Assembly (NCBI GenBank): GCA_030153205.1
Contig: JASLHV010000025.1
Span: 1-5,198 of the forward strand
Reading direction: 5' to 3'
Source of the DNA: Roseiarcus sp.
Lineage (GTDB): Bacteria > Pseudomonadota > Alphaproteobacteria > Rhizobiales > Beijerinckiaceae
Length of the DNA: 5,198 nucleotides
Part shown: positions 1 to 5,198 of the stretch, in pieces
How the letters are laid out: every line of letters begins with the position of its first letter
Position numbering within the stretch: the stretch's first letter is position 1
Translations under genes and position numbers: made by a program
The notes under the pieces: generated by a model
What the model saw: the letters and a program-made list of their open reading frames with translations, nothing else
What the model was told of the DNA's origin: nothing
The model's database searches: none

Positions 1-792
1 CCCTGGCCCGGCGACGATGTGCACGATGCGGTAGTTCCGCGTCTTGAGCGCGCGGAGAAGGTCCGGCAGCATCGCCGCCGTCCAAGGCTTGCTGTCATGG
101 AGCAGGAGCATGCCACGTCCGGCGTGATCGAGGGCGTTCAGTACGACGCCCAGCTCTTTCTTGGGCGTCATTGGAACCCAATCGGCGGCCCATAAATCCG
201 TGCCGAAAATCCCGATATTGTTGGCGGCGAAAAAGGCATGAAGACCAGGCGTCTCCGCAAATCCGGTAAAGCGGAAGAAGGGCGTGTGGAGCTTCAGAGC
301 GGAAAGGTCGCCGGGGTTAAGCGCGCCGATATCGGCGCCATAGACTTGCCGTTCGACCGCAGCCATGCCGCGCACGATGTCGGCGCGCGCTTCCGCGGGT
401 TTCATGCCGCGCATGGTCGGCTGCGGATGGCTGTAGGTGTGATGCGCGACCGTATGGCCTTCTTTGGTCTCGCGACGAACCAGGTCGGGGTTTTGCTCGA
501 CCAGCCGCCCAATGGTGAAGAACGTCGCCCGCACGCATTCCTTGGCGAGCGCGTCGAGGATCTGCGCCGTCGTCCCTGGCGCTGGTCCATCGTCAAAAGT
601 CAGGATCACTTCGTGGTCCTGCAACGGCAGAGTCCTCGGATAGGACTTAAGGCCGACCTGCAAGCCGCCCTGGGTTCCGACCGGCATGACGCGCGACGTG
701 CCCAACGCGTCGGCGCCGCAAGGATCAGCCGCATCGGCCGCGCATGGCGACAAGAAGACGCTCAAAAAAACGAGGAAAGCACGCCAAGTCAT
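1..792 (-). CDS. Secreted NodB-type polysaccharide deacetylase, C-terminus cut by the window edge
   Basis: The reading frame is open from an ATG at 792 to base 1: 264 codons with no stop, so the C-terminus lies outside the window. Residues 1-21 form a signal peptide: a short charged start, a hydrophobic core FLVFLSVFL, and an Ala-rich AADA cleavage region. The mature protein therefore probably acts in the periplasm or outside the cell. NodB-homology (CE4) motifs occur in order. TFDDGP is at 65-70 (catalytic and metal Asp), HHTYSHP at 117-123 (metal ligands His118 and His122), FFRFTGF at 172-178 (motif 3), DLWAADW at 199-205 (motif 4) and LLLHD at 229-233 (motif 5). The family is metal-dependent and removes N- or O-acyl groups from sugar polymers; the substrate here is unknown. 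Motif 3 normally reads R-x-P, but Thr176 replaces the Pro. From family members I recall, only a few dozen residues are missing. It is divergent from the GH25 lysozyme gene. The family call is firm; the substrate is open. Confidence 0.93.
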   Translation of the reverse strand, partial: MTWRAFLVFLSVFLSPCAADAADPCGADALGTSRVMPVGTQGGLQVGLKSYPRTLPLQDHEVILTFDDGPAPGTTAQILDALAKECVRATFFTIGRLVEQNPDLVRRETKEGHTVAHHTYSHPQPTMRGMKPAEARADIVRGMAAVERQVYGADIGALNPGDLSALKLHTPFFRFTGFAETPGLHAFFAANNIGIFGTDLWAADWVPMTPKKELGVVLNALDHAGRGMLLLHDSKPWTAAMLPDLLRALKTRNYRIVHIVAGPG

Positions 793-797
793 TGACT

Positions 798-802
798 TTC
801 CT
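798..802 (-). promoter_or_regulatory. Ribosome binding site of the deacetylase gene
   Basis: Read on the minus strand, AGGAA lies just upstream of the ATG at 792, with AGTCA between. This is a good Shine-Dalgarno match at normal spacing. It supports the chosen start, which also gives a complete signal peptide. Confidence 0.7.
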
Positions 803-883
803 GGTGTCGCTTAAGGCGTTACTCGCCGGATCACGGCGACGGCCATTTTGTAACCATTGACGACGAGCCCGCGATTCGGACAT

Positions 884-896
884 TAACGGATCGTTA
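884..896. repeat. Perfect short inverted repeat TAACG-GAT-CGTTA
   Basis: Two 5-base arms, TAACG and CGTTA, flank a 3-base centre. It lies between the candidate -35 box of the GH25 gene and its start codon, where an operator for a dimeric regulator could sit. Arms this short can arise by chance, and no regulator can be named. Confidence 0.3.
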
Positions 897-945
897 CATC
901 GAGCGCTTTAGTTTGATATCTTCAATCAACCGCCTTTTGCCCGCG

Positions 946-1698
946 ATGTCACACCGTTTTAGTCCGCTCCGTGTTTTTGGCGCGCTCGCCTTCACCGCTG
1001 GTCTTGCCGGCTGCGGCAGCGGCAGCGGGACGCTCGATATCGACTCCAATTACCAGACGGCGCGCGAGTATCCGATCCACGGCATCGACGTCTCCAAATA
1101 CCAGGGCGATATCGATTGGAAGGCGGTGGCCGACAGCGGCGTCAAATTCGTCTGGATCAAGGCGACGGAAGGCGGCGACCACGCCGACGAGAAATTCACC
1201 GCCAATTGGTTCGGCGCAAAGTCGGTCGGCCTGCCGCATGGCGCCTATCATTTCGTCTATTGGTGCCGGCCGCCGATGGAGGAGATCAACTGGTTCGAGC
1301 AGAACGCGCCGGTCGAGGACGACGCGCTGCCGCCGGTGCTCGACGTCGAGGCGACGCCGACATCGCGGACCTGCAGGATCCAGCTCGAGAAAGAGACCAC
1401 GATCGCCAATATGCGTGTGATGCTCGAGGAGATGGAGCGCCACTATCACCGCCGCCCCGTCATCTATACGAGCGTCGACTTCTATGAGGCGATCCTCTCC
1501 GACGGCGCTTTCTCGGACTATCCGATCTGGGTCCGCTCAACCAAGCACCACCCGTCGGTCCGCTATCCGGGCCGCGCCTGGCGCTTCTGGCAGTACCAAT
1601 CCGACGGCTCCATTCCCGGCATTGCAGGCCGTGTCGACCGCGACGCCTATTACGGCACGCCTCAGCAATGGCAGGCGTTCCTGGAGGGGCCGAAGTAG
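946..1698 (+). CDS. GH25 lysozyme-like lipoprotein (peptidoglycan muramidase)
   Basis: This 250-residue protein starts at ATG 946. A TTG at 913 in the same frame would add 11 residues; neither start has a clear Shine-Dalgarno, and ATG gives the more compact signal peptide. Residues 1-23 end in the lipobox LAGC, so Cys23 should be lipidated. A Gly/Ser-rich linker follows, and Gly rather than Asp at +2 fits outer-membrane sorting. The GH25 domain spans about 43-247: YPIHGIDVSKYQG (Asp48), YHFVYW (101-106), the catalytic pair in VLDVE (Asp133, Glu135), VIYTS (172-176), YPIWVRS (192-198), WRFWQYQSDG (212-221) and PGIAGRVDRD (224-233). GH25 enzymes cleave the beta-1,4 bond between MurNAc and GlcNAc. 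Cys107 and Cys143 could form a disulfide, as I recall from proteobacterial relatives. Likely roles are wall remodelling or turnover. The divergent deacetylase also acts on polysaccharide. Confidence 0.93.
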   Translation: MSHRFSPLRVFGALAFTAGLAGCGSGSGTLDIDSNYQTAREYPIHGIDVSKYQGDIDWKAVADSGVKFVWIKATEGGDHADEKFTANWFGAKSVGLPHGAYHFVYWCRPPMEEINWFEQNAPVEDDALPPVLDVEATPTSRTCRIQLEKETTIANMRVMLEEMERHYHRRPVIYTSVDFYEAILSDGAFSDYPIWVRSTKHHPSVRYPGRAWRFWQYQSDGSIPGIAGRVDRDAYYGTPQQWQAFLEGPK

Positions 1699-1799
1699 GA
1701 AGCGGCGCGGCCTGCCCTCTGCGCTCGATCAGTCGACCGCGTTTGCCAGAAGTCGTCGTCGCCACGATGGTCCCCGGTCGAATTACCAACTTTTCCCGG

Positions 1800-1826
1800 T
1801 AAATCGTAGGCAAGGGGTTAAATCGT
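1800..1826 (+). repeat. Two direct copies of TAAATCGT, 19 bases start to start
   Basis: Copies are at 1800-1807 and 1819-1826, immediately before the -35-like TTGACG at 1838. The 19-base phase is near two helical turns, which would suit an activator or repressor binding one face of the DNA. The repeat is seen directly; its role is inferred, and chance is possible. Confidence 0.35.
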
Positions 1827-1847
1827 TTGAGCAGGATTTGACGACAT

Positions 1848-1861
1848 TTCATCGCGGTGAA
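1848..1861. repeat. Near-palindrome TTCATCGCGGTGAA
   Basis: The outer TTCA/TGAA and central CGCG are symmetric, with one T/G mismatch pair between them. It overlaps the candidate core promoter upstream of the debranching-enzyme gene and could be an operator. No regulator family can be assigned. Confidence 0.3.
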
Positions 1862-2020
1862 GGATGCGTTCAAGCGTCCCTTCAAATTAAGGCTTTTGCG
1901 GCCGCCCAGGCGATCCGATCGGGCGCGAGAATATGGAGCTCCACCATTTTCAATCCACGTGCCGAAAGACACAGGATCGCCGCCGTTCCGAAGTAACTGA
2001 CCCGAGACGTCACTTGCTGT

Positions 2021-2024
2021 GGAG
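2021..2024 (+). promoter_or_regulatory. Ribosome binding site that decides the debranching-enzyme start
   Basis: GGAG lies 10 bases before the ATG at 2035. It favours that start over the in-frame ATG at 1933. The extra 34 residues from 1933 are Arg-rich, use codons uncommon in the rest of the gene (ACA, AGA, GTA), and match nothing I recognise in the family. Confidence 0.55.
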
Positions 2025-2034
2025 TCGGCGACTC

Positions 2035-4230
2035 ATGAAGGCTGTCGAGATTAGCGTCAAAGCGGAACCCGAGGCGCAGCTTGCCGAATTCTTCATTCCG
2101 GCTTCCGCCTCGTTGCAGGAGCGGCGACCTCGCACCTTAAAGCACGGCGACACTTTTGCTGTCTTCGATCATCACGGCGACGCCTCCGTCGGATTGGACA
2201 GTCCCGAGGGCATATTCCATCGCGACACGCGCCACCTTTCGCATTTTCGCCTGGCGATGGAGGGCGCGCGGCCGATGCTGTTGAGCTCGACGTTGCGCGA
2301 CGACAATGCGGCGCTGACGTACGATCTCGCCAACCCCGATTTTTACGACGCATCCGGGCGCGTCACGCTCGAACATGACCTCATCCACCTGCGGCGGTCG
2401 CGCTTTCTTTGGAACGCCGTTTGTTTCGAACGTCTTGTCGTTCGAAACTTCGACCAAAAACCGCATCGCGTCACGCTCAGCCTCGACTATGCCGCCGATT
2501 TCGCGGATTTGTTCGAGGTTCGCGGAACGAAGCGGGAGCGCCGCGGCGAGATTCATCCGCCGGAGCTCGGCGAGCGCCAGGTTCTGCTCAGCTATACGGG
2601 TCTCGACAAACGGTGGCGCTCGACAACGCTGCGATTCGAGCCGACGCCGGTCAAGCTGACCGGCGAACGCGCTGTCTTCGTTTTTGATCTTTCCCCGCAC
2701 GAATCTCGTTCGTTGTTCGTCGAGGTCAATTGCGGCTCAATGGGCAAGAACCAGCCGACCCGACGCGCCTTCTTCGGCGCCTTGCGCGACGCGCGGCGAG
2801 CCTTGCGCGCCTCAGCATCCCGCGCGACGGCGATCGTGACGTCGAACGAAACTTTGAACGAAGCGGTCCGGCGCAGCGTATCCGACCTCTATATGCTGGT
2901 GACCGATCTCCCGGAAGGACCCTACCCTTACGCCGGCATTCCTTGGTTCAGCACCGTCTTCGGACGCGACGCTCTCATAACCGCGCTGCAGACGCTTTGG
3001 CTCGACCCCGCCATCGCGCGCGGGGTGCTCGGCCACCTCGCCGCCAATCAGGCGAGGGAAGTCGACCCCGCCGCCGATGCCGAACCCGGCAAGATACTTC
3101 ACGAAGTTCGCCATGGCGAAATGGCGGAACTCAGGGAAGTGCCGTTTCGCCGCTATTACGGCAGTATCGACTCGACCCCGCTCTTCGTCATGCTCGCCGG
3201 GGCCTATCTCGAACGGTCCGGCGATGTCGCCACGCTTCACACGCTATGGCCGCATGTCGCCGCGGCGCTGGATTGGATCGAACGCTACGGCGACCGCGAC
3301 GGCGACGGTTTCGTCGAATATTATCGGCAGACCCCGGAAGGCTTGAGCAATCAGGGCTGGAAAGACAGTCACGATTCGATCTTTCATGCCGACGGCGCGC
3401 TGGCCAAGGGGCCGATCGCGCTCGCCGAGGTTCAAGCTTATGTCTATGGCGCGTGGCGCGCCGCCGAGCGCATTGCGGGAAAACTCGGCGACCTCGACGG
3501 CGCAAAGCGTTTTGCCGCCAAGGCCGAGACGTTGCGCCGACATTTCGACGAGCGCTTCTTCGACGAAGAGATCGGCGCGTTCGTCCTGGCGCTCGATGGC
3601 GACAAGCGGCCGTGCCGCGTACGCTCGTCGAATTCGGGACATGCGCTCTTTACCGGCGTCGCCTATCCCGAACGCGCCGCGACCGTCGTTCGCACGCTCA
3701 TGGCGAGCTCATCCTTCTGCGGCTGGGGCGTCCGTACCATCGCCGCCACGGAAGCACGCTACAATCCGATGAGCTATCACAATGGCTCGGTCTGGCCTCA
3801 TGACAATGCTTTGATCGCCGCTGGCTTCTCTCAATACGGGTTTCGACGCGAAGCCGCGCAAATCTTCGAGGGCATATTCGCCCTCTCGACCTATATTGAT
3901 TTGCGGCGACTGCCGGAACTCATTTGCGGATTTGCGCGCCAGCGCGCCCAGGGGCCGACGTCCTATCCCGTGGCTTGCATGCCGCAAGCCTGGGCGGCCG
4001 CGGCGCCGCTGTCGATGATTCAGTCCTGCCTCGGCCTCGCCTTCGATCCTGACCTCCCTCAGATCACCTTTCACGAGCCGGTCCTGCCGAGGTTTGTCGA
4101 TGAGATCGTCTTGCATCGATTGTCCGTCGCCGGCGGCTCCGCCGATGTCGCGCTTCGTCGCACCGGCCGATCCGTCGTGGTCGAAGTGCTCGACCGGCGC
4201 GGGAAAATTCGGATCCTCACGACAAGTTGA
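2035..4230 (+). CDS. Glycogen debranching enzyme-like glycoside hydrolase (amylo-alpha-1,6-glucosidase family)
   Basis: The protein has 731 residues from ATG 2035 and no signal peptide, so it should be cytoplasmic. Residues about 30-235 form the N-terminal beta-rich domain of bacterial debranching-like proteins (GDE_N type), marked by RPRTLKHGDTFAVFDHHGD (31-49) and GIFHRDTRHLS (59-69). Residues about 270-670 form the (alpha/alpha)6-barrel catalytic region: GIPWFSTVFGRDAL (301-314), YYGSIDSTPLFV (374-385), GWKDSHDS (441-448), SNSGHALFTGVA (532-543), YHNGSVWPHD (581-590), LPELICGF (626-633) and PVACMPQAWA (645-654). A short beta tail follows. Acidic residues in WKDSHDS, GRDA and WPHD are candidate active-site residues, but I cannot assign acid and base. 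GDRDGDGFVEY (419-429) resembles a Ca-binding DxDxDG loop. The expected reaction is hydrolysis of alpha-1,6 branches or another alpha-glucoside. No glg gene is nearby, and many such proteins are uncharacterised. It converges on the ABC exporter gene. Confidence 0.9.
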   Translation: MKAVEISVKAEPEAQLAEFFIPASASLQERRPRTLKHGDTFAVFDHHGDASVGLDSPEGIFHRDTRHLSHFRLAMEGARPMLLSSTLRDDNAALTYDLANPDFYDASGRVTLEHDLIHLRRSRFLWNAVCFERLVVRNFDQKPHRVTLSLDYAADFADLFEVRGTKRERRGEIHPPELGERQVLLSYTGLDKRWRSTTLRFEPTPVKLTGERAVFVFDLSPHESRSLFVEVNCGSMGKNQPTRRAFFGALRDARRALRASASRATAIVTSNETLNEAVRRSVSDLYMLVTDLPEGPYPYAGIPWFSTVFGRDALITALQTLWLDPAIARGVLGHLAANQAREVDPAADAEPGKILHEVRHGEMAELREVPFRRYYGSIDSTPLFVMLAGAYLERSGDVATLHTLWPHVAAALDWIERYGDRDGDGFVEYYRQTPEGLSNQGWKDSHDSIFHADGALAKGPIALAEVQAYVYGAWRAAERIAGKLGDLDGAKRFAAKAETLRRHFDERFFDEEIGAFVLALDGDKRPCRVRSSNSGHALFTGVAYPERAATVVRTLMASSSFCGWGVRTIAATEARYNPMSYHNGSVWPHDNALIAAGFSQYGFRREAAQIFEGIFALSTYIDLRRLPELICGFARQRAQGPTSYPVACMPQAWAAAAPLSMIQSCLGLAFDPDLPQITFHEPVLPRFVDEIVLHRLSVAGGSADVALRRTGRSVVVEVLDRRGKIRILTTS

Positions 4231-4252
4231 AACGAGGCCCAACGCGCGGGCG
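4231..4252. other. 22-bp convergent gap
   Basis: The debranching-enzyme and exporter genes end toward each other with 22 bases between their stop codons. Short possible stems here and just beyond (GCCC/GGGC and GGCG/CGCC) are only 4 bp and lack a U-tract on either strand. I do not call a terminator. Transcripts from the two sides probably overlap at their 3' ends. Confidence 0.6.
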
Positions 4253-5198
4253 TCACGCCGCCTGTCGGGAGAGCCGGCTGAGTTCTTGCTGAATCAGGGT
4301 CCGATAAGGCCCTTCCGCCTGCGTGAGACGCTCGGGTTCGCCGTCTTGCACGATCTCGCCGTTGCGTAGCACGACGATGCGATCAAAATTACGCAAGGTC
4401 GACAACCGATGCGCGATGGCGATGACGGTACGTCCCTGCATGAGGCGCGACAGCGCATCGCGGATCGCCTCCTCGGCTTCACTGTCCAGCGCCGAGGTCG
4501 CCTCATCCAAAAGCAGGATCGGCGAATTCTTCAAAAATGCGCGAGCGATCGCGATCCGCTGGCGCTGACCGCCCGATAGTTTGGCGCCGCGATCGCCGAC
4601 AATTGTTTCGAGGCCGGCAGGCAGACTTTGAATGAATTGGCCGCATCGCGCCGCGATGGCGGCGTCCCAGACTTCGGCATCTGTCGCTTCGGGCCGTCCG
4701 TAGCGGATGTTCTCGAGCAACGAACGATTGAGCAAGGTCGCGTCTTGCGGCACCACGGCGATGGCCTGATGCAAACTTGCCTGGGTCGCTCGGCAAATAT
4801 CGTGACTATCGATCAAGATGCGACCGTTCGGTACGTCGTAGAAACGTTGCAAAAGCGCGATCAGGGTGGATTTGCCGCCGCCCGACGGTCCGACCAGGCC
4901 GACCTTTTGCCCCGGCTCGACCTGAAGGCTGAAATCGTCGAAGACCTGCCGGCCTTCGGGATAGGCAAAACCGATCTTGTCGAAGACCACGCGCGCGCCG
5001 CCGCTTGGCGTCAGCGCGGCCGCTTGCGGATGATCTTGCAGCTCGTGGGGACACAAGATCGTGATGAGCGCTTCGGAAAGCCGGGCGAGATGTTGCGTGA
5101 CGTCGACCAGCGCGACCGCGAAGTCGCGCGTCGCGCTGAGAACCGACATGCCCAGCGTGCAGACCAGCACGACGTCTCCGACCGTCGCCGCGCCTTGC
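4253..5198 (-). CDS. ABC exporter (MsbA/ABCB type), fused permease-ATPase, N-terminus outside the window
   Basis: The frame stays open to the right edge; 314 codons are visible and the true start lies beyond it. A GTG at 5170 is internal, because family-like sequence (TVGDVVLV) continues upstream of it. Visible residues 1-45 are the end of the membrane domain and the helix leading to the ATPase. The nucleotide-binding domain follows complete: A-loop Tyr79 in FAYPEG, Walker A GPSGGGKST (103-111), Q-loop VPQD (149-152), signature LSGGQ (207-211), Walker B ILLLDE (227-232), D-loop SALD (235-238) and H-loop His263 in IAHR. All key residues are intact, so it should be an active ATPase. Half-transporters of this form dimerise in the inner membrane and export lipids, glucans, peptides or drugs. 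The ATPase domain does not reveal the cargo. A typical full protein is about 580-620 residues, so roughly half is visible. Confidence 0.93.
   Translation of the reverse strand, partial: QGAATVGDVVLVCTLGMSVLSATRDFAVALVDVTQHLARLSEALITILCPHELQDHPQAAALTPSGGARVVFDKIGFAYPEGRQVFDDFSLQVEPGQKVGLVGPSGGGKSTLIALLQRFYDVPNGRILIDSHDICRATQASLHQAIAVVPQDATLLNRSLLENIRYGRPEATDAEVWDAAIAARCGQFIQSLPAGLETIVGDRGAKLSGGQRQRIAIARAFLKNSPILLLDEATSALDSEAEEAIRDALSRLMQGRTVIAIAHRLSTLRNFDRIVVLRNGEIVQDGEPERLTQAEGPYRTLIQQELSRLSRQAA

Larger units (their letters stand above)
793..945. promoter_or_regulatory. Divergent intergenic region, probable promoters for deacetylase and GH25 genes
   Basis: These 153 bases separate the two divergently transcribed envelope genes, so promoters for both should lie here. 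On the plus strand a good -35-like TTGACG is at 857-862. The best -10 candidate at 18-base spacing is CATTAA (881-886), a poor match. A GTTAC pentamer recurs at 818-822 (plus), 850-854 (as GTAAC, minus) and 893-897 (plus). The sequence GGCG-TTACT-CGCC at 815-827 could form a small hairpin. No convincing minus-strand promoter was found by eye. That the spacer is regulatory is inferred from gene orientation; the individual boxes are tentative. Confidence 0.5.
1699..2034. other. 336-bp non-coding gap upstream of the debranching-enzyme gene
   Basis: I see no credible gene on either strand; frames that cross it are extensions or shadows of neighbouring genes. The middle, about 1781-1900, is richer in A/T than the flanking genes, as promoter regions often are. 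It holds a direct repeat (TAAATCGT at 1800 and 1819), a -35-like TTGACG at 1838-1843 with a weak AAGGAT (1860-1865) at 16-base spacing, and a near-palindrome at 1848-1861. TTACC (1783-1787) and GGTAA (1798-1802) could pair around a 10-base loop. No strong GC stem with a U-tract follows the lysozyme stop, so no intrinsic terminator is called. A small RNA or a long 5' leader cannot be excluded. Confidence 0.6.

Noticed and set aside
14..17. Lipoprotein-type signal on the deacetylase (LSPC)
   Set aside because: These numbers are residue positions in the protein. Pro at -1 is not tolerated in a lipobox, and the AADA region that follows suits ordinary signal peptidase cleavage.
238..795. Plus-strand open frame of 185 codons
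   Set aside because: It is antisense to the deacetylase, which has a signal peptide, Shine-Dalgarno and all five NodB-type motif positions. The plus-strand product is Arg-rich and shows no recognisable domain.
949..1449. Minus-strand open frame of 166 codons
   Set aside because: Antisense to the GH25 coding region and explained by GC-rich codon bias.
1460..1996. Overlapping open frames of 170 codons on both strands
   Set aside because: Both are Arg/Ser-rich, start inside the GH25 gene and run into the gap without domain signals. They are frame shadows.
1933..2034. N-terminal extension of the debranching-type enzyme from ATG 1933
   Set aside because: Basic, unconserved-looking residues with atypical codons; ATG 2035 has a better ribosome binding site and suits the family start.
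2730..3803. Plus-strand open frame of 357 codons
   Set aside because: It is a shifted frame of the debranching-enzyme gene, extremely Arg-rich, with none of the family motifs.
3709..4242. Minus-strand open frame of 177 codons
   Set aside because: Antisense to the conserved C-terminal part of the debranching-type enzyme; no recognisable motif.
4231..4275. Bidirectional terminator between convergent genes
   Set aside because: Possible stems are only 4 bp and there is no U-tract on either side.

Overview
The window reads as chromosomal DNA from a GC-rich Gram-negative bacterium, most likely an alphaproteobacterium of the order Rhizobiales/Hyphomicrobiales. The evidence is the strong G/C bias at third codon positions, a lipobox signal peptide, and the sequence style of all four proteins, which resemble versions I know from Methylocystis/Beijerinckia/Methylobacterium-type genomes. 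The genus is a guess. I see no RNA gene, transposase, phage gene, CRISPR array or other sign of recent transfer.

Layout from left to right. A secreted NodB-type polysaccharide deacetylase lies on the minus strand (1-792) and loses only its C-terminal end at the left edge. A 153-bp divergent spacer with several GTTAC-type motifs separates it from a plus-strand GH25 lysozyme-like lipoprotein (946-1698). A 336-bp non-coding gap follows; it is richer in A/T than the genes and holds a short direct repeat and a near-palindrome. Next comes a plus-strand glycogen-debranching-enzyme-like glycoside hydrolase (amylo-alpha-1,6-glucosidase family, 2035-4230). It converges, with a 22-bp gap, on a minus-strand ABC exporter (4253 to the right edge). 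Only the end of the exporter's membrane domain and its complete nucleotide-binding domain are in view.

Functionally, the two left genes both act on envelope polysaccharide: one removes acyl groups from sugar polymers and the other cleaves peptidoglycan glycan strands. Their shared spacer makes co-regulation possible. The debranching-type enzyme acts on alpha-glucan or an unidentified alpha-glucoside, and no glg gene is in view. The exporter is of the MsbA/ABCB type with unknown cargo. A common carbohydrate or envelope theme is reasonable, but a single pathway cannot be shown from this window.

I found no convincing new biological system. The points most worth a second look are a Pro-to-Thr change in a conserved deacetylase motif, the orphan debranching-type enzyme with a DxDxDG loop, and the motif-bearing spacers before the two plus-strand genes.
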